A stretch of 31,852 nt of DNA from an uncultured Collinsella sp. (GTDB lineage: Bacteria; Actinomycetota; Coriobacteriia; Coriobacteriales; Coriobacteriaceae): NCBI GenBank assembly GCA_902494625.1, contig CABUUB010000016.1, positions 1-31,852 on the forward strand. Reading direction: 5' to 3'. Positions 29,600 through 31,852 of the stretch are shown piece by piece (the stretch's first letter is position 1; each line of letters starts with the position of its first letter). Under the pieces are notes generated by a model, which had not been told where the DNA came from, made no database searches, and worked only from the letters and a program-made list of their open reading frames with translations. Position numbers and translations under genes: made by a program.

Positions 29600-31021
29600 A
29601 TGGCTCATAACGACAAACCTGAAAGCGCAAACGAGGCGCAGGATCATTCCCAGCCGCTCGACGACGGCGGCTTTTTCTCCCTGAACGACGTCATCACGGC
29701 AGGCAGGCATCAACTTACCCGCTCCGAGCATCTCTTGGCTGCCGACACGCGCCGCAACGCCCGCAACCTACTCGCGAGCGCTAAGTTGCTCGCACTCGTC
29801 GTCATCGTCTCGCTCGCCATGGGCGTTGCCGCTTGGGCGTTTTTGGCCTCGCTGAATATCGCGACCGACTATCGCGAGCACCATGCGTGGATTTACGCGC
29901 TGCTTCCCGTTGTGGGCATGGCCACCGCGTGGGTCTACAAAAACCACGGCCTTGCCGCCAAGCGCGGCAACAACCTGGTCATTGACTCCGCCCTGGGCAC
30001 ACGCCTCATCCATATGCGCATGGCCGTCCTCACGTTTGTGTGCTCCACGCTCACGCACCTCACCGGCGGATCGGCCGGTCGCGAGGGAGCCGCGGTGCAG
30101 ATTGGCGGCACCATCGCCAGCAACATCTCGAGCCTCGCCCACCTCAAAAAGCATGATCACCACGACCTCATGCTCGCCGGCATCTCGTCGGCCTTTGGCG
30201 CCGTATTCGGCTCGCCCCTTGCCGGAGCTTTCTTTGGCATGGAGATGTGCTTTATCGGCAAGATCGACTACACCGCGGGGATCTACTGCCTGGTCGCCTC
30301 GTTTACCGGCTACTTTGCATCACTCGCCCTGGGTACCGAGTACGAAGCGAATGTCATCGCCAACGTCCCCGACATGACACCACGGACGATCGTCATCGTT
30401 GTTATCAGCGCCATTACCTTCGGTCTCACCGCACGTCTCTTTGCCTGGTCGGTTCGAACCGTCAAGAGCCTGTACGGTCGCTTTATCACCAATTACCTCG
30501 TTCGCGCACTTATAGGCGCACTCGTGGTTTTGGCCGCCTATGCCCTCCTCGACGCCTGGGACTACGCCGGCCTTTCCACGTGGCTTTCCAGCGCCGGATT
30601 TGCGGGCAACACCACCCTGGCGGACGCAGCCATCAAGTTGGTCGTCACAGCGCTTACCCTGGGCGCTGGCTTCCAAGGCGGCGAGGTCACGCCCCTGTTT
30701 GGCATCGGTGCGGCACTCGGTGGCTGGATCGGTTGCCTTACCGGGCTCGACCCCAGTTTTCTGGCGGCTCTCGGCATGCTCGGCGTGTTCTGCGCCGGCC
30801 TCAACGTGCCCATCACCACCTGCATGATGGCCATCGACCTGTTCCACGGCACGGCCGCCGGGTTCTTTGTCATCGTGGCCTTTATCAGCTACCTAACCGG
30901 CGGGCACCGCGGCGTGTACCCCGCCCAGCGCATCATCTCACCCAAGCGCCGTTCGCTTATTGTGGATGAGGGCGGTACGGTAGCGGATGCTATCGAGCGC
31001 CACAACGACCTGATAGAGTAG
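29600..31021 (+). CDS. CLC family anion transporter, probably fluoride/proton antiporter type (CLC-F)
   Basis: A 473-residue membrane protein of the CLC family with an N-terminal hydrophilic segment of about 60 residues. The gating-glutamate motif is GSAGREGAAVQIGG with Glu162; chloride-type CLCs usually read GREGP here. Instead of the GSGIP motif, the protein has RGNNLVID (122-129), and later GFQGGEVTPLFGIG (357-370). GNN and GGEVTP features are those I associate with CLC-F fluoride exporters, so export of fluoride in exchange for protons is the favoured role; chloride transport is the alternative. The ATG at 29600 has GAGG 5 nt upstream and matches the hydrophilic start. Plus strand, divergent from moeA. 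Confidence 0.82.
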   Translation: MAHNDKPESANEAQDHSQPLDDGGFFSLNDVITAGRHQLTRSEHLLAADTRRNARNLLASAKLLALVVIVSLAMGVAAWAFLASLNIATDYREHHAWIYALLPVVGMATAWVYKNHGLAAKRGNNLVIDSALGTRLIHMRMAVLTFVCSTLTHLTGGSAGREGAAVQIGGTIASNISSLAHLKKHDHHDLMLAGISSAFGAVFGSPLAGAFFGMEMCFIGKIDYTAGIYCLVASFTGYFASLALGTEYEANVIANVPDMTPRTIVIVVISAITFGLTARLFAWSVRTVKSLYGRFITNYLVRALIGALVVLAAYALLDAWDYAGLSTWLSSAGFAGNTTLADAAIKLVVTALTLGAGFQGGEVTPLFGIGAALGGWIGCLTGLDPSFLAALGMLGVFCAGLNVPITTCMMAIDLFHGTAAGFFVIVAFISYLTGGHRGVYPAQRIISPKRRSLIVDEGGTVADAIERHNDLIE

Positions 31022-31108
31022 ACGTAAGTATTCGCCGTGCAGCCACAATCGGGGGCAATTCGACCTGAGCGCGACCGCACCGTCACGTCATACGCCGGGA
31101 GTCGCCAC

Positions 31109-31852
31109 ATGCACGCAACTGATTTTGGTCGCACGCTCATCATCGCCAACCCCGCCGCCCAGTCGGGTGCGGCGCGCGAGGTCGCTGAGCGCCTGCAGCG
31201 CTTTTTGGACATGACCGCGCGCGCATCCCAGTTTGACTTGGTGCTGACCGAACGCGCGGGGCATGCCAAGGAGCTTGCCGCACAGGCTCAGGGCTACCGC
31301 ACGGTTATCGCACTCGGCGGCGACGGCGTGATCCACGAGGTCGTCAATGGACTCATGACGCAGGATGAGGCGGTCCGTCCCGCCCTTGCCGTCCTACCCG
31401 TAGGCTCCGGCAACGATTTTGCCCAAACGCTCGGTATCGACGATTTCTCCGGCAAAGATTTTGGCGCGCTGCTCACCTGCGAGCTGCAGCGTCAGGATAT
31501 CGGACGCATTCGCTCATGGAACCCCGCAAGCGGTAGCGGCGAGGCTACCGTTGAGTACTACGACCAGACGCTTTCGGTCGGCATCGATGCCGCCATCGGC
31601 CTGGGCACCACCGAGCTGCGCAAAAAGACGGGCCTCGCCGGCGCTCCGCTCTACACCCTCTCGGGACTTGAGCAGTTTGGCCTGCGCTATCGCAACTACC
31701 CCATGGCAGTCAGCTTTGACGGCGCGCCCACCGAGCGCGTGCGGGCGATCATCATGGCGATTCAGCTGGGTCCCACCTATGGCTCGGGCTATCGCATCTG
31801 TCCCGACGCCGACCCGTGCGACGGCATCCTCGACGTCTGCTACGCCTGCGGC
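31109..31852 (+). CDS. Diacylglycerol kinase / YegS-like lipid kinase (partial, 3' end outside)
   Basis: The first 248 codons are present; the gene runs off the right edge. The N-terminus TLIIANPAAQSGAA is the typical start of the DAGK catalytic domain, followed by the nucleotide motif ALGGDGVIHEVVNGL around residues 68-82 (normally GGDGT) and the PVGSGNDFAQTLG motif near residue 97. YegS/DgkB-type enzymes phosphorylate diacylglycerol or related lipids at the membrane in lipid recycling. The ATG at 31109 has GGGAG 7 nt upstream. It follows the CLC gene by 87 nt on the same strand. Confidence 0.85.
   Translation, partial: MHATDFGRTLIIANPAAQSGAAREVAERLQRFLDMTARASQFDLVLTERAGHAKELAAQAQGYRTVIALGGDGVIHEVVNGLMTQDEAVRPALAVLPVGSGNDFAQTLGIDDFSGKDFGALLTCELQRQDIGRIRSWNPASGSGEATVEYYDQTLSVGIDAAIGLGTTELRKKTGLAGAPLYTLSGLEQFGLRYRNYPMAVSFDGAPTERVRAIIMAIQLGPTYGSGYRICPDADPCDGILDVCYACG

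Noticed and set aside
1..31852. CRISPR array, insertion sequence or prophage
   Set aside because: No regularly spaced short repeats, transposase, integrase or phage genes are seen anywhere in the window.

Overview
The window is GC-rich bacterial chromosome, coding almost everywhere, and most likely from an anaerobic gut actinobacterium of the Coriobacteriia, with Collinsella the best guess. The reasons are the GC content, the strict-anaerobe gene set (formate hydrogenlyase, double-cubane reductases, selenium use) and the general look of the proteins. No 16S rRNA or other species marker is present, so the taxon is inference.

Region 1 (1-13548, minus strand) is a complete formate hydrogenlyase operon. 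In transcription order it has a HydN/HycB-type ferredoxin, a selenocysteine formate dehydrogenase H (fdhF, in-frame TGA at codon 140), then hyfA-B-C-D-E-F-G-H-I colinear with E. coli hydrogenase-4, then the first 34 codons of one more gene running off the left edge. Formate is oxidised by FdhF, electrons pass through ferredoxin-type subunits to the [NiFe] hydrogenase HyfG/HyfI, and the membrane arm HyfB/C/D/E/F may couple H2 evolution to ion translocation.

Region 2 (13549-15374) is a boundary. It holds a 427-bp intergenic stretch full of inverted repeats, a RelB/DinJ-PIN type II toxin-antitoxin pair on the plus strand, a non-coding stretch of tRNA-derived repeats and hairpins, and tRNA-Gly(TCC) and tRNA-Pro(TGG) on the minus strand with a good promoter.

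Region 3 (15375-23842, minus) starts at its downstream end with a BrnQ amino-acid carrier. Upstream of it is a one-direction cluster: two paralogous double-cubane-type 2-hydroxyacyl-CoA dehydratase-family proteins, their ATP-dependent activase, then selD (itself a selenoprotein, Sec17), yedF, a DUF3343 protein and a class V cysteine desulfurase/selenocysteine-lyase-like enzyme, ending in a strong terminator. It looks like a selenium-mobilisation cluster coupled to an ATP-driven low-potential reductase. Each of the two reductase genes is followed by a copy of the same ~97-nt structured element, with compensatory base changes between the copies.

Region 4 (23976-29389, minus) holds molybdate uptake and molybdenum cofactor assembly: modA-modB-modC, a MogA/MoaB-family protein and moeA. 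Together, regions 1, 3 and 4 supply what FdhF needs: selenium, molybdenum and the molybdopterin insertion step. Region 5 (29600-31852, plus) has a CLC protein of the fluoride-exporter type and the start of a diacylglycerol-kinase-family gene running off the right edge.

Most interesting points: the selenium/double-cubane cluster with its repeated RNA-like element; short coupled ORFs and a dyad upstream of that cluster; an 11-bp motif shared upstream of the FDH and Mod operons; a PIN toxin lacking expected acidic residues; and tRNA-fragment repeats near tRNA-Gly.
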